This document shows positions 35,330 to 43,622 of a stretch of 64,000 nucleotides of DNA, piece by piece; position 1 is the first letter of the stretch, and every line of letters begins with the position of its first letter. Under the pieces are notes generated by a model, which saw only the letters and a program-made list of their open reading frames with translations, was not told the origin of the DNA and did no database searches. The stretch covers positions 177,589-241,588 of the forward strand of contig NZ_QJRG01000050.1 of the NCBI RefSeq assembly GCF_004025535.1, given 5' to 3'. Position numbers and translations under genes: made by a program. The DNA comes from Pseudomonas alkylphenolica. GTDB lineage: Bacteria > Pseudomonadota > Gammaproteobacteria > Pseudomonadales > Pseudomonadaceae.

Positions 35330-36160
35330 ATGAAAAAACTCGAAGGCAAAGTCGCCCTGGTCACTGGCTCCGGTCGTGGAATCGGCCGCAGTGTCGCCCT
35401 GAAACTGGCCGCCGATGGCGCCCGCGTGGTGGTCAATGACCTCGATGCCGGCCCGGCCGAAGAAGTCGTGGGCGAAATTCGCGCTGCCGGTGGCGACGCC
35501 GTTGCCTGCGTGGGTAGTGTCACCGCCGTGGATTTTGCCGAGCGCTTCATCAAGACGGCGGTCGACAGCTTTGGCGGCATCGACATCATCGTCAACAATG
35601 CCGGTTATACCTGGGACAACGTGATCCAGAAGATGAGCGATGAGCAGTGGTACGCCATCATCGACTGCCACCTGACCGCACCGTTCCGCATCCTGCGCGC
35701 TGCGCAGCCCGTCATCAGTGCCCTGGCCAAGCAAGAAGCCGCCGAAGGCCGCGTGGTCAACCGCAAGGTGGTCAACATTTCATCCATCGCTGCCGGCGGC
35801 AACGCCGGTCAGGCCAACTACTCGTCTGCCAAGGCGGGCATCCTCGGCATGACCAAATCGCTGTCCAAGGAGTGGGGGCGTTACAACGTCAACGTCAACG
35901 CCGTGGCCTTCGGTCATATCGATACGCGCATGACCCAGGCCCTGGCGGGTGATGCCAGCAAGACCGTCAACATCGAAGGCCGTGAAATCAAGGTCGGCAT
36001 CCAGCCGGCGGCCATCGCCGCCAGCAACCAGCTGTGCCCGCTGGGCCGCCCGGGCACGCCTGACGAAGCGGCAGGCTCGGTCTACCTGTTCTGCATCCCT
36101 GAATCCAATTTCGTCTCCGGCCAGGTGCTGGTGTGCGGCGGCGGTTTCGGCAACGTCTGA
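35330..36160 (+). CDS. short-chain dehydrogenase/reductase, probable 3-hydroxyacyl-CoA dehydrogenase
   Basis: A 276-residue classical SDR. The cofactor motif TGSGRGIG is at residues 12-19, NNAG is at 89-92, the catalytic serine is in NISS (about 151-152), and Y164 and K168 are in YSSAK. An acidic residue after the second strand (NDLD) indicates NAD rather than NADP. An insertion between strands near residues 195-225 and the sequence type recall the dehydrogenase part of multifunctional enzyme 2. With the MaoC pair upstream, oxidation of (R)-3-hydroxyacyl-CoA to the 3-keto form is the natural reading. It is the only 3-hydroxyacyl-CoA dehydrogenase candidate in the island. The ACAD gene follows after 18 bases. 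Confidence 0.88.
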   Translation: MKKLEGKVALVTGSGRGIGRSVALKLAADGARVVVNDLDAGPAEEVVGEIRAAGGDAVACVGSVTAVDFAERFIKTAVDSFGGIDIIVNNAGYTWDNVIQKMSDEQWYAIIDCHLTAPFRILRAAQPVISALAKQEAAEGRVVNRKVVNISSIAAGGNAGQANYSSAKAGILGMTKSLSKEWGRYNVNVNAVAFGHIDTRMTQALAGDASKTVNIEGREIKVGIQPAAIAASNQLCPLGRPGTPDEAAGSVYLFCIPESNFVSGQVLVCGGGFGNV

Positions 36161-36178
36161 CTGAGTGAGGAGAACACC

Positions 36179-37330
36179 ATGCGTGTAGCGAACTATGTGT
36201 CGCCTTGGGAAGATGCCGACCTGGTTGCCTTCCGTGACAGCATCCGCCGATTCGTACGCGAGCAGCTGCTGCCGCACGAAGACAAATGGCGCGAACAGCA
36301 CCGTTCCGACCGCAGCGCCTGGCTGGCCTGCGGCGAGATGGGCATGATCCTCCCGGACATGCCCTCCGAGTACGGTGGTGCCGACGGTACGCCTGCCCAC
36401 TACGCAGTGGCGATGGAAGAACTGACCTATGCCGGCGCGATGAGTATCGCCCTGAGCATCAACCACATCGTTGGCCATTACATTCTCGCCGGTGGTACCG
36501 AGGCGCAGAAACGCCACTGGCTGCCGAAGATCGCTTCCGGCGAGTGCATCTGCTCGATCGCCATGACTGAGCCGGGTACCGGTTCCGACCTGCAGGGCGT
36601 GCGTACCCGTGCAGTGAAGCACGGCGACAAGTACCTGATCAGTGGCTCGAAGACCTTCATCAGCAACGGCCAGAACAGTGACATGGTGGTGGTGATCGCC
36701 AAGACCGACCTGGAGGCCAAGGGCTCGCGTGGCATCTCGCTGTTCCTGGTCGATACCGCGACCCCGGGTTTCCAGCGCGGCAAGTGCCTCGACAAGATCG
36801 GCCTGCCGGGCCAGGACACCTCGGAAATGTTCTTCCAGGACTGCGAAGTACCGGCGGACTGCCTGCTTGGCGGCGTAGAAGGCCAGGGTTTTGCCCAGCT
36901 GATGCAGCAATTGCCGTATGAACGCGCGGAAATTTCCATCCAAGCGGCGGCTTCCCTTGAGCGTGCGCTGGCGTTGACGGTGGAGTACACCCGCGAGCGC
37001 AAGGCATTTGGCAAGTCGATCCTGGACTTCCAGAACACCCGTTTCACCCTGGCTGAAGTCAAGGCCACCACGCTGGCCTCGCGCCTGTTCGCCGACCTGA
37101 TCGTGCAGCGTTGGGTGGACGGCACCCTCGACACCACCCTGGCGTCGATGGGCAAGTTCTGGCTGACCGACCGCCAGGGCGAAGTGATCGATGATTGCCT
37201 GCAGTTCTTCGGTGGTTTCGGCTACATGAACGAATACCCGATCGCGCGGATGTTCGCCGATGCGCGGGTGGCCCGTATCTATGGCGGTGCCAACGAAATC
37301 CAGCGTGAGCTGGTGGGACGCTCGCTGTAA
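36179..37330 (+). CDS. acyl-CoA dehydrogenase
   Basis: A 383-residue ACAD related to that at 4361. It has AMTEPGTGSD, KTFISNGQNSDMVVV, RKAFGKSILDFQNTRF and C-terminal RIYGGANEIQRELV. No glutamate stands in the C-terminal position; the glutamate in LPYERAEI is at the site used by isovaleryl-CoA and long-chain enzymes. FAD and ETF dependence is assumed from the family. It follows the SDR gene by 18 bases with GAGGAG before the ATG. A dyad lies between it and the acyl-CoA synthetase gene. Probably acts on the acyl-CoA supplied by that ligase and the racemase of this operon. Confidence 0.92.
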   Translation: MRVANYVSPWEDADLVAFRDSIRRFVREQLLPHEDKWREQHRSDRSAWLACGEMGMILPDMPSEYGGADGTPAHYAVAMEELTYAGAMSIALSINHIVGHYILAGGTEAQKRHWLPKIASGECICSIAMTEPGTGSDLQGVRTRAVKHGDKYLISGSKTFISNGQNSDMVVVIAKTDLEAKGSRGISLFLVDTATPGFQRGKCLDKIGLPGQDTSEMFFQDCEVPADCLLGGVEGQGFAQLMQQLPYERAEISIQAAASLERALALTVEYTRERKAFGKSILDFQNTRFTLAEVKATTLASRLFADLIVQRWVDGTLDTTLASMGKFWLTDRQGEVIDDCLQFFGGFGYMNEYPIARMFADARVARIYGGANEIQRELVGRSL

Positions 37331-37338
37331 GGGGCCAG

Positions 37339-37374
37339 GCCGGGCGGCGTTCATCCACGAGAGGGTCGCCCGGC
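37339..37374 (+). terminator. inverted repeat after the ACAD gene
   Basis: GCCGGGCG (37,339-37,346) and CGCCCGGC (37,367-37,374) are perfect complements across a 20-base loop, beginning nine bases after the stop. The long loop and lack of a T-run make it a weak terminator or processing stem inside the operon. The 129-base gap around it may hold an internal promoter. Confidence 0.45.
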
Positions 37375-37459
37375 TTGCCAGGGAAGGCATCAACGATTCT
37401 GCGCCGGACAGCAAATCCCTTTCAGATTCGATCCTAAAATAATAAGACAGGAGGCTCCG

Positions 37460-39028
37460 ATGTACATTACTCAAGGGTTGCAACGCCATCTTCAGCAGCG
37501 CCCCAACGCGGTAGCCATTCGTGAAATGGGCCGTAGCCTGACCTTCGCCGGCCTGGCCGAGCGCGTTGCGCGCCTGGCCGGGGCGCTCAAGGCGCTGGGC
37601 ATGGCCAGCGACGACTGCATTGCCATGCTCTCGCGCAACTCGCAGCGCTATATCGAATATGCCCTGGGCGTGCCGTGGGCCGATTGCGTGCTCAATCCGG
37701 TCAACACCCGCTGGAGCGTTGCAGAAATCGTCTATTCGCTGTGCGATTCGAATTCCCGCGTGTTGATCGTCGACGACACGTTCAAAGACATGGGCGCCGC
37801 CATCGCCGCGCAGTCGCCATGCGTTCGCCACGTCATTTATGCCGGCGACGGCCCGACCCCGGCCGGCATGCTCAACTATGAAACCTTGCTGGCCGAAGCG
37901 ATCCCGCAGGAGGATGCGCGCCGTGGCGGCGATGCCCTGCTGGGCATTTTCTACACCGGCGGCACCACCGGCTTCCCCAAAGGCGTGATGATCAGTCACG
38001 CCAACCTGGCATTCGCCGGGCTCTCGGCCATGACCCGTGGGTTCTTCGGCGAAGACGCCGTGTTCCTGCATGCCATGCCGATGTTCCACCTTGCCGACTT
38101 CTCGGCCCTGTACTGCCTGACTGTCAGTGGCGGCACCCATGTGGTCCTGCCAGCCTTCAGCGGCGAAGCGGCGATCAGTACCATCATCAGCGAACAGGTC
38201 ACCGACCTGATGCTGGCCCCGACCATGATCCAGATGATGCTTGATGCGCGCCAGGCGGACACCCAGACCTGCGACATTGCCCTGGGCTCCATTCGCTACA
38301 TCGTCTATGGCGCTTCACCGATTACCCCGGCACTGCTCGATCGTGCCTGCGAGGCCTTCCCGGCAGCGGGCTTTTTTCAGGGTTACGGCATGACCGAGCT
38401 GACCACCGGCGGCACCATGCTTGATGCCGAGTACCACTGCGCCCATCACCAGCAAAGCGGCAAGATGTATTCGGCGGGGCGTGCAGTGAACTGCGTGGAG
38501 CTTAAGAAGGTCGACAGCGAGGATCGTGAAGTGCCTCGTGGCACGGTAGGCGAGATCATCGTGCGTGGCCCGAATGTCATGCTCGGCTACTGGAACCGGC
38601 CTGAAGATACCGCCCAGGTGCTCAGGCAGGGCTGGATGCACACTGGCGACGGTGGCTACATGGATGACGAGGGCTTTGTCTACATCGTCGATCGGCTCAA
38701 GGACATGATCGTCAGTGGCGGCGAAAACATCTATTCGGCAGAAGTGGAGAACGCCCTCAGCAGTCATCCGGCGGTCGCCCAGTGCGCGGTGATCGGCATT
38801 CCGTCAGACAAGTGGGGAGAAAGCGTACACGCGGTGATCGTGCTCAAAGCTGAAAATCACGTCCATGCCGATACGCTGGTTGCCCATTGCCGCGAGCGGA
38901 TCGCCGGCTACAAATGCCCGCGCAGTATCGAATTCCGTGAAGCCATGCCGCTCTCGGGGGTCGGCAAGATCCTCAAGAACGAGCTGCGAAAGTCCTTTTG
39001 GGAAAATCGCACGCGTAATGTTGGTTGA
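37460..39028 (+). CDS. acyl-CoA synthetase (AMP-forming), third copy
   Basis: A 522-residue acid:CoA ligase with the same N-terminal form (MYITQGL) as the tandem copies at 1149 and 2710. P-loop YTGGTTGFPKG is at about 165-175, YGMTELT is mid-protein, VDRLKDMIVSGGENIYSAE is the hinge region, and GVGKILKNELRK has the catalytic lysine. The nucleotide-binding half is strongly conserved among the three copies, while the region between residues 185 and 330 differs, suggesting different acyl groups. It is preceded by ACAGGAGG and followed 12 bases later by a LuxR-type gene, so ligase and regulator are probably co-transcribed. Confidence 0.92.
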   Translation: MYITQGLQRHLQQRPNAVAIREMGRSLTFAGLAERVARLAGALKALGMASDDCIAMLSRNSQRYIEYALGVPWADCVLNPVNTRWSVAEIVYSLCDSNSRVLIVDDTFKDMGAAIAAQSPCVRHVIYAGDGPTPAGMLNYETLLAEAIPQEDARRGGDALLGIFYTGGTTGFPKGVMISHANLAFAGLSAMTRGFFGEDAVFLHAMPMFHLADFSALYCLTVSGGTHVVLPAFSGEAAISTIISEQVTDLMLAPTMIQMMLDARQADTQTCDIALGSIRYIVYGASPITPALLDRACEAFPAAGFFQGYGMTELTTGGTMLDAEYHCAHHQQSGKMYSAGRAVNCVELKKVDSEDREVPRGTVGEIIVRGPNVMLGYWNRPEDTAQVLRQGWMHTGDGGYMDDEGFVYIVDRLKDMIVSGGENIYSAEVENALSSHPAVAQCAVIGIPSDKWGESVHAVIVLKAENHVHADTLVAHCRERIAGYKCPRSIEFREAMPLSGVGKILKNELRKSFWENRTRNVG

Positions 39029-39040
39029 CCGGATAGTGCC

Positions 39041-41698
39041 ATGCCCTGTGTTCAGTTGATTACCACCCAGTTCACTCCTGCGCGGCTGAGTACCCGTACC
39101 GTCCTGCGCGAGCAGTTGCTGGAAAAGCTCCAGCACTGGCGGCATAGCCGCCTGGTGCTGGTCACCGGCAGCGCCGGGTTCGGCAAGACGACGCTGATTG
39201 CCCAATGGCGACAGGCATTGATCACCGCTGGCGCGCAGGTGGCGTGGCTGTCGCTGGCGGTGGACGATGGCCGGCTCGAAACGTTTTGCGCCCACCTGAT
39301 CGGCGCCTTGCGCCACGCGGGCCTGGCGATTGACGATGAGCTGCTGCAACCGATGCCGACCGCCGACGCCAGCGTGCAGGCGGCCTCGGCGTTGCTGATC
39401 AACGCCTTGGCGCAGCTCGGCGGCAAGCTCTACCTGATGGTCGATGATGCTCATCACATTACCGATGCACGCACGGTTGCGCTGATACAGATGCTCTGCG
39501 AGAACCTGCCCGAGGACGTGCACCTGGTACTGGCTTCGCGGGTTGTCTCGCCCCTGCAATTGGGGCGGCTGCGCGCGCTGGGCCAGGTGTGTGAAATCGA
39601 CAGCGCAAAGCTGGCCTTCGATTTTCGTGAGTCGCTGGCGTTTCTCAGGGGGCATCTGGATGAGCAGCTGGAGCTTGAGACGGTCCATGCCGCCCATGCG
39701 TTGACCGACGGCTGGCCGATCGGCCTGCAGCTACTGGCCATCGCGCTGAAGAACAACCCGCGTACGCCCCTGCAAAGTGCTGCATTTGCGCACAACAATG
39801 CGGCGTTGGCCGACTACCTGGCGCAGGATGTCGTGGCGGGCTTGCCTGGCGAGTTGTTGGTGTTTCTGCAAAAGCTCTCCGTGCTGCGTCGCTTCAACGC
39901 TGAAGTGGCGGCGTACGTCTTTGAAGAGCCCGACGCGGTGCAGAAAATTGCCGCCCTGGAGGCACACAACCTGTTCATCCAGCCGCTTGCTGTTGAGGGG
40001 CAGGGCTGGTACCGCATGCATCCACTGTTCGCCGAGTTTCTGGCCCAGCGTCTGCGCGCCAGCGGTGTGGATGAGCGGTCGCTGCACGGGCGTGCGGCGC
40101 ACTGGTTCGAACGCGCGGGGCTGGTTCAGGAGGCCTTTCGCCACGGTTTGCAATGTGAAGATTTCGGCCTGATCGTCGGGCTGCTGGAGCGCGTGCAACC
40201 GTCTACCCGCCGGGTGAGCCATCTGAGCCAGTTCATGCGCTGGCTGGAGCAACTGCCCCCGGGGGTGTTGAGCACGCACCCGAACCTGCTGTTGCTGGGG
40301 ATCTGGGGTGCGGTGCTGACGGTGCTCACGCGCCAGGCGCACGACTGGATCGGCCTGCTTGAACGTGTGCCCCTGACCGATGACTGGGAAGGGCAACTGA
40401 CATTGCTCAAGGCGGCATTGGCCATGCACCAGGATGACGACACCCGCTGCATGGTGCTGCTCGAATCCCTGGAGGGCAAAACGTTGCCAACCCCTTTTCA
40501 GGAGCAGGTGCGTATCGCGCTGACCATCAGTTGCCTGGCCTTGCGCGGGCACCATGGCCAGGCCCGCAACCTGTATCGGCAGCCCGCCGCGCGTTGCCTG
40601 CGCAGCGATGACGAAATGGCCTTGATGGGCCAGGTAACCATGGCCTCGGCGAGCCTGCTCGAAGGCAAGGCCGCTGAAGCCGAGCGCTTGTGCGCGCCCG
40701 TGCTGGACCAGGCAGAACGGCTGCATGGCAGGCGCTCGGTGAGTGCCTGCAGCGCTGCGGTGGTGATGGCCGAAGTGTGCTACGAGCTCAATCGGGTAGA
40801 GCAGGCCGGTGAAATCCTCGCCAACCGCCTGGACATCCTGCGCTTTTCGGCGCCGATGTTCATGATCGGTGCCGCACTGTGTCACGGGCGCTTGATCAAC
40901 CTGCAGGCGTCGCCACGGGCGGCGCTGGATTATCTGGCGGAAAAAGAAGAGCACTTCGCCAACCTGGAACTGGACCGTGGCGTTGGCAGCATGTTGGCCG
41001 AGCAATTGCGCCTGGCCTTGATGTGTGGCGATTGCAGCCATGCCGAAGTGCTGCAGGGCAGGCTTGAAGAACTGGCGCGCAACCACCGTGGGGCGACGCC
41101 CTGCGATGCCGAGATCATGACCCTCGCGGGCTTGTCGAGAGCGCGATTGTCCCTGGCCAGGCAGCAGCACGAAGCCGCCCTGCAGGCGCTGGATATCGCC
41201 CAGCGTTATGCCGGGGAGTTCAACCGCGGGCGCTGGCGGGTTCAGGTCGATTTGTTGCGGGCGTTCGCCTTGCACGCACTCAAGCGCGAGGGCGAAGCGC
41301 AGGACAGCCTCAAGGCGGCAGTCGCCTGCGCTTATCGACTGGGCCTGGTGCGTACCTTGCTGGACGAAGGGAGCCTGTTCCAGTCGATGCTGGGCGAACT
41401 GAAGCTGGAGGAGGGGTCGGTGCTGGCCGAGTACCGCCAGGAGCTGCTCAGTACCGCACCGCCTGTCGCGGCGGTTGCGGTGGCGGCGCCAGTAACGCGA
41501 GAGCAGGGCCCGACGATGACCCGCCGTGAGCAGGAGATCCTTGACCTGCTGGAACAGTCGATGTCCAACAAGCATATTGCCCTGGCACTGAACCTGAGCC
41601 TGCAGACGGTCAAATGGAACCTGAAGAACATCTTCGCCAAGCTGGGTGTTTTCAGCCGTTACGATGCGATCCTGGCGATGCGCAGGCAGCGCCAGTGA
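39041..41698 (+). CDS. LuxR family ATP-binding regulator, MalT-like, copy 4
   Basis: An 885-residue MalT-type protein. Walker A TGSAGFGKTTL is at about residues 42-52, LMVDDAHHI gives the Walker B acids, helical repeats fill the middle, and the last 60 residues are a LuxR helix-turn-helix (MTRREQEILDLLEQS...LSLQTVKWNLKNI). It differs from the other three in having Phe in the P-loop (GFGKT). It starts 12 bases after the acyl-CoA synthetase stop, so its level likely rises with the operon, a positive-feedback arrangement. It converges on a third DUF1329 gene with two hairpins between. Targets could be its own operon or the minus-strand operon. Confidence 0.9.
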   Translation: MPCVQLITTQFTPARLSTRTVLREQLLEKLQHWRHSRLVLVTGSAGFGKTTLIAQWRQALITAGAQVAWLSLAVDDGRLETFCAHLIGALRHAGLAIDDELLQPMPTADASVQAASALLINALAQLGGKLYLMVDDAHHITDARTVALIQMLCENLPEDVHLVLASRVVSPLQLGRLRALGQVCEIDSAKLAFDFRESLAFLRGHLDEQLELETVHAAHALTDGWPIGLQLLAIALKNNPRTPLQSAAFAHNNAALADYLAQDVVAGLPGELLVFLQKLSVLRRFNAEVAAYVFEEPDAVQKIAALEAHNLFIQPLAVEGQGWYRMHPLFAEFLAQRLRASGVDERSLHGRAAHWFERAGLVQEAFRHGLQCEDFGLIVGLLERVQPSTRRVSHLSQFMRWLEQLPPGVLSTHPNLLLLGIWGAVLTVLTRQAHDWIGLLERVPLTDDWEGQLTLLKAALAMHQDDDTRCMVLLESLEGKTLPTPFQEQVRIALTISCLALRGHHGQARNLYRQPAARCLRSDDEMALMGQVTMASASLLEGKAAEAERLCAPVLDQAERLHGRRSVSACSAAVVMAEVCYELNRVEQAGEILANRLDILRFSAPMFMIGAALCHGRLINLQASPRAALDYLAEKEEHFANLELDRGVGSMLAEQLRLALMCGDCSHAEVLQGRLEELARNHRGATPCDAEIMTLAGLSRARLSLARQQHEAALQALDIAQRYAGEFNRGRWRVQVDLLRAFALHALKREGEAQDSLKAAVACAYRLGLVRTLLDEGSLFQSMLGELKLEEGSVLAEYRQELLSTAPPVAAVAVAAPVTREQGPTMTRREQEILDLLEQSMSNKHIALALNLSLQTVKWNLKNIFAKLGVFSRYDAILAMRRQRQ

Positions 41699-41703
41699 GT
41701 TAA

Positions 41704-41718
41704 TTCGCGGATAAATCC
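41704..41718 (-). repeat. partial REP element
   Basis: TTCGCGGATAAATCC is the reverse complement of the inner 15 bases of the REP at 22,974. The outer part is lost and replaced by the terminator-like stem that follows. Probably a decayed REP. Confidence 0.6.
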
Positions 41719-41770
41719 ACACCTGATCTGTTTGAGCAGGTGTGGTCTGCGATGGGCTGCGTAGCAGCCC
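41717..41770. terminator. two hairpins between converging LuxR and DUF1329 genes
   Basis: CCACACCTG/CAGGTGTGG (41,717-41,745, 11-base loop) and GGGCTGC-GTA-GCAGCCC (41,754-41,770) are both perfect stems in the 92-base gap. They can act on either strand; neither has a long T-run. Confidence 0.6.
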
Positions 41771-41790
41771 TAACTACGATGATTGTGCGA

Positions 41791-43164
41791 TTAACGCACA
41801 CCTGCCTGGCGCAGTGCCGCCGGGGTGTAGTTGTGCGCCGACGCGACAGCGCCGAACTCGATACTGCGTTTTTCCTCGTTCTTCAAACCCAGTACCGAAT
41901 AGCGACCGGCCTGCAGGTCATACAGCACTTCTGCGGTATAGCCGGGGGCCTGCTTGTGGTAGTACTGCTGCGCATGCCCTTCGCCCACGCGCCACAGTTG
42001 GCCGCGTCCGTCGTAATGGTCCACTTCGGCCAACTGCCAGGTATCTTCATCGAAGTACATATGGCGGGTTGAATAGATATGGCGTTGATCGGGCTTGACC
42101 TTGGCCACCACCTCCCAGACGCGGTGCAGTTCGTAGCGGGTCAGGTCCTGGTTGATGTGCCCGGCCTTGAGAATGTCGGCATATTTGAGCGTGGGTGAGT
42201 CGAGCTTGTAGCTGTTGTACGGGATGTACAGTTCCTTTTTTCCAACCAGTTCCCAGGTGTAGCGGTCCGGGGCGCCGTTGAACATGTCGAAGTTGTCGGC
42301 GGTAGCCAGGCCATCGGCGGCCGTCGCCGGGCCATCGTAGGCAACCTGTGGCGCACGGCGCACGCGGCGCTGGCCGGCGTTGTAGAGCCAGGCACCGCGT
42401 GGCTCCTTCACTTGGTCGATGGTCTCGTGCAGCAGCATCACGGTGCCGGCAAGGCGAGCCGGGCCTGTTACCCGCTGGATGAAGTAAAAGAGGATGTTGT
42501 CGGCCTTGCTTTTGTCCAGGTCTGGTAGATTGCTTGGGTAGGAAATCTCGTCCTCCATCTGGATCATGCTGTAGGACCCGTTCGCCTGGGGCTGCACGCG
42601 CGTTGTCAGACGGTTGAGGTTTCCGCCACGATAACGGGTCAGGTGGTTCCACAGTACCTCGATACCGTTTTTCGGAACCGGGAAGGCATAGTAGCGCGTA
42701 TCGCCAAAACCGCTCAGACCGTTGCCGCCATCCACTTCTTCGGTCTTGACTGCGCTGGCCTTGATGATCGAATAAATGTCTGCTGGCAGCGCCGCGGTAC
42801 GATGGGTGGGGTAGACCGGAATTTTATAGCTGTCCGAGTAACGCTTGAACATCGCCAACTGTCCGGCCGTAAGCTTGTCCTTGTAGGTGTCTGCAGTGGC
42901 AGCGGTGATCACGAACAAGGGCTTTTCGTTGGCAAACGGGTCACTCAAAAAGCCTTTGCTGTCGACCTTGCCCGCCGTGGTTGGCAGGCCACCGGTCCAG
43001 GCCGGGATACTGCCGTCGGCGTTCGCCGCTTTGACGCCGCCCATAGGCGTCAAGGTGGTGCCTAGCTGCGCGGCCTCCTCGGGGGAAACCTTTGCCATTA
43101 CGGCCGTGGCCAGAAGCGAAAGCGCCAGGGCGCTGGTTTGCACAACTGTTTTTATTGTTTTCAT
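41791..43164 (-). CDS. DUF1329 family exported protein, copy C
   Basis: A 457-residue protein with a signal peptide ending near VMA (about residue 24), then KVSPEEAAQLGTTLTPMGG. It keeps the family landmarks YAFPVPKNGIEVLWNHLTRYRGG and ETIDQVKEPRGAWLYNAGQRRVRRAP, but is more divergent from copies A and B than those are from each other. It has no DUF1302 partner. It begins 33 bases after the GFA-family gene and so forms the end of the monooxygenase operon. A role in getting the monooxygenase substrate across the envelope is inferred. Confidence 0.88.
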   Translation of the reverse strand: MKTIKTVVQTSALALSLLATAVMAKVSPEEAAQLGTTLTPMGGVKAANADGSIPAWTGGLPTTAGKVDSKGFLSDPFANEKPLFVITAATADTYKDKLTAGQLAMFKRYSDSYKIPVYPTHRTAALPADIYSIIKASAVKTEEVDGGNGLSGFGDTRYYAFPVPKNGIEVLWNHLTRYRGGNLNRLTTRVQPQANGSYSMIQMEDEISYPSNLPDLDKSKADNILFYFIQRVTGPARLAGTVMLLHETIDQVKEPRGAWLYNAGQRRVRRAPQVAYDGPATAADGLATADNFDMFNGAPDRYTWELVGKKELYIPYNSYKLDSPTLKYADILKAGHINQDLTRYELHRVWEVVAKVKPDQRHIYSTRHMYFDEDTWQLAEVDHYDGRGQLWRVGEGHAQQYYHKQAPGYTAEVLYDLQAGRYSVLGLKNEEKRSIEFGAVASAHNYTPAALRQAGVR

Positions 43165-43197
43165 AACGTTGCTCTCACGTGGCGGAACCGCTTTGTT

Positions 43198-43611
43198 TCA
43201 CTCGGTAGGGGACTGTTCAAAGCACGGTATCGTGCGGTCGATCGCCACCCATGGCTGTGCCGAGGCGCACCACAGGTGCAGGTTCGGTTTGGCGCTGGCC
43301 GGATCGCTCAGGGTTCCGGTTTTGACCGCCAGAACGCCAGGCATCGTTGCCACTTCGCTGTACAGCGCCGAGCCGCACTCTGCGCAGAAGTAGCGCTTGA
43401 CCGGCAGGCCACTGCCACCAGCCTTGGCATAGCAGCCCAGGCTCGGGCCCTTGACCACAAAGCCTTCGGCCGGTACCAGCAGATTGACCGAAAAAGCGCT
43501 GCCAGACTGTTTCTGGCAGTCGCTGCAATGGCAGACCGCAACCGACAGCGGGGCCAGTTGGCTGGAATAATGGATGGCGCCGCACAAGCAGTTGCCGTTG
43601 ATCGTGTTCAT
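43198..43611 (-). CDS. GFA / CENP-V family zinc protein
   Basis: A 137-residue member of the glutathione-dependent formaldehyde-activating enzyme-like family. Cysteines fall in the expected zinc-binding pattern: CLCGAIHY near the N-terminus, CHCSDCQKQSG around residue 30, and CAECGS around residue 78. Some members form S-hydroxymethylglutathione from formaldehyde; most have unknown substrates. ATG at 43,611 lies 11 bases after the MFS gene stop, so they are probably co-transcribed. In a monooxygenase operon it could handle a released small aldehyde, but that is speculation. Confidence 0.88.
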   Translation of the reverse strand: MNTINGNCLCGAIHYSSQLAPLSVAVCHCSDCQKQSGSAFSVNLLVPAEGFVVKGPSLGCYAKAGGSGLPVKRYFCAECGSALYSEVATMPGVLAVKTGTLSDPASAKPNLHLWCASAQPWVAIDRTIPCFEQSPTE

Positions 43612-43622
43612 ATGGGTTCTCG

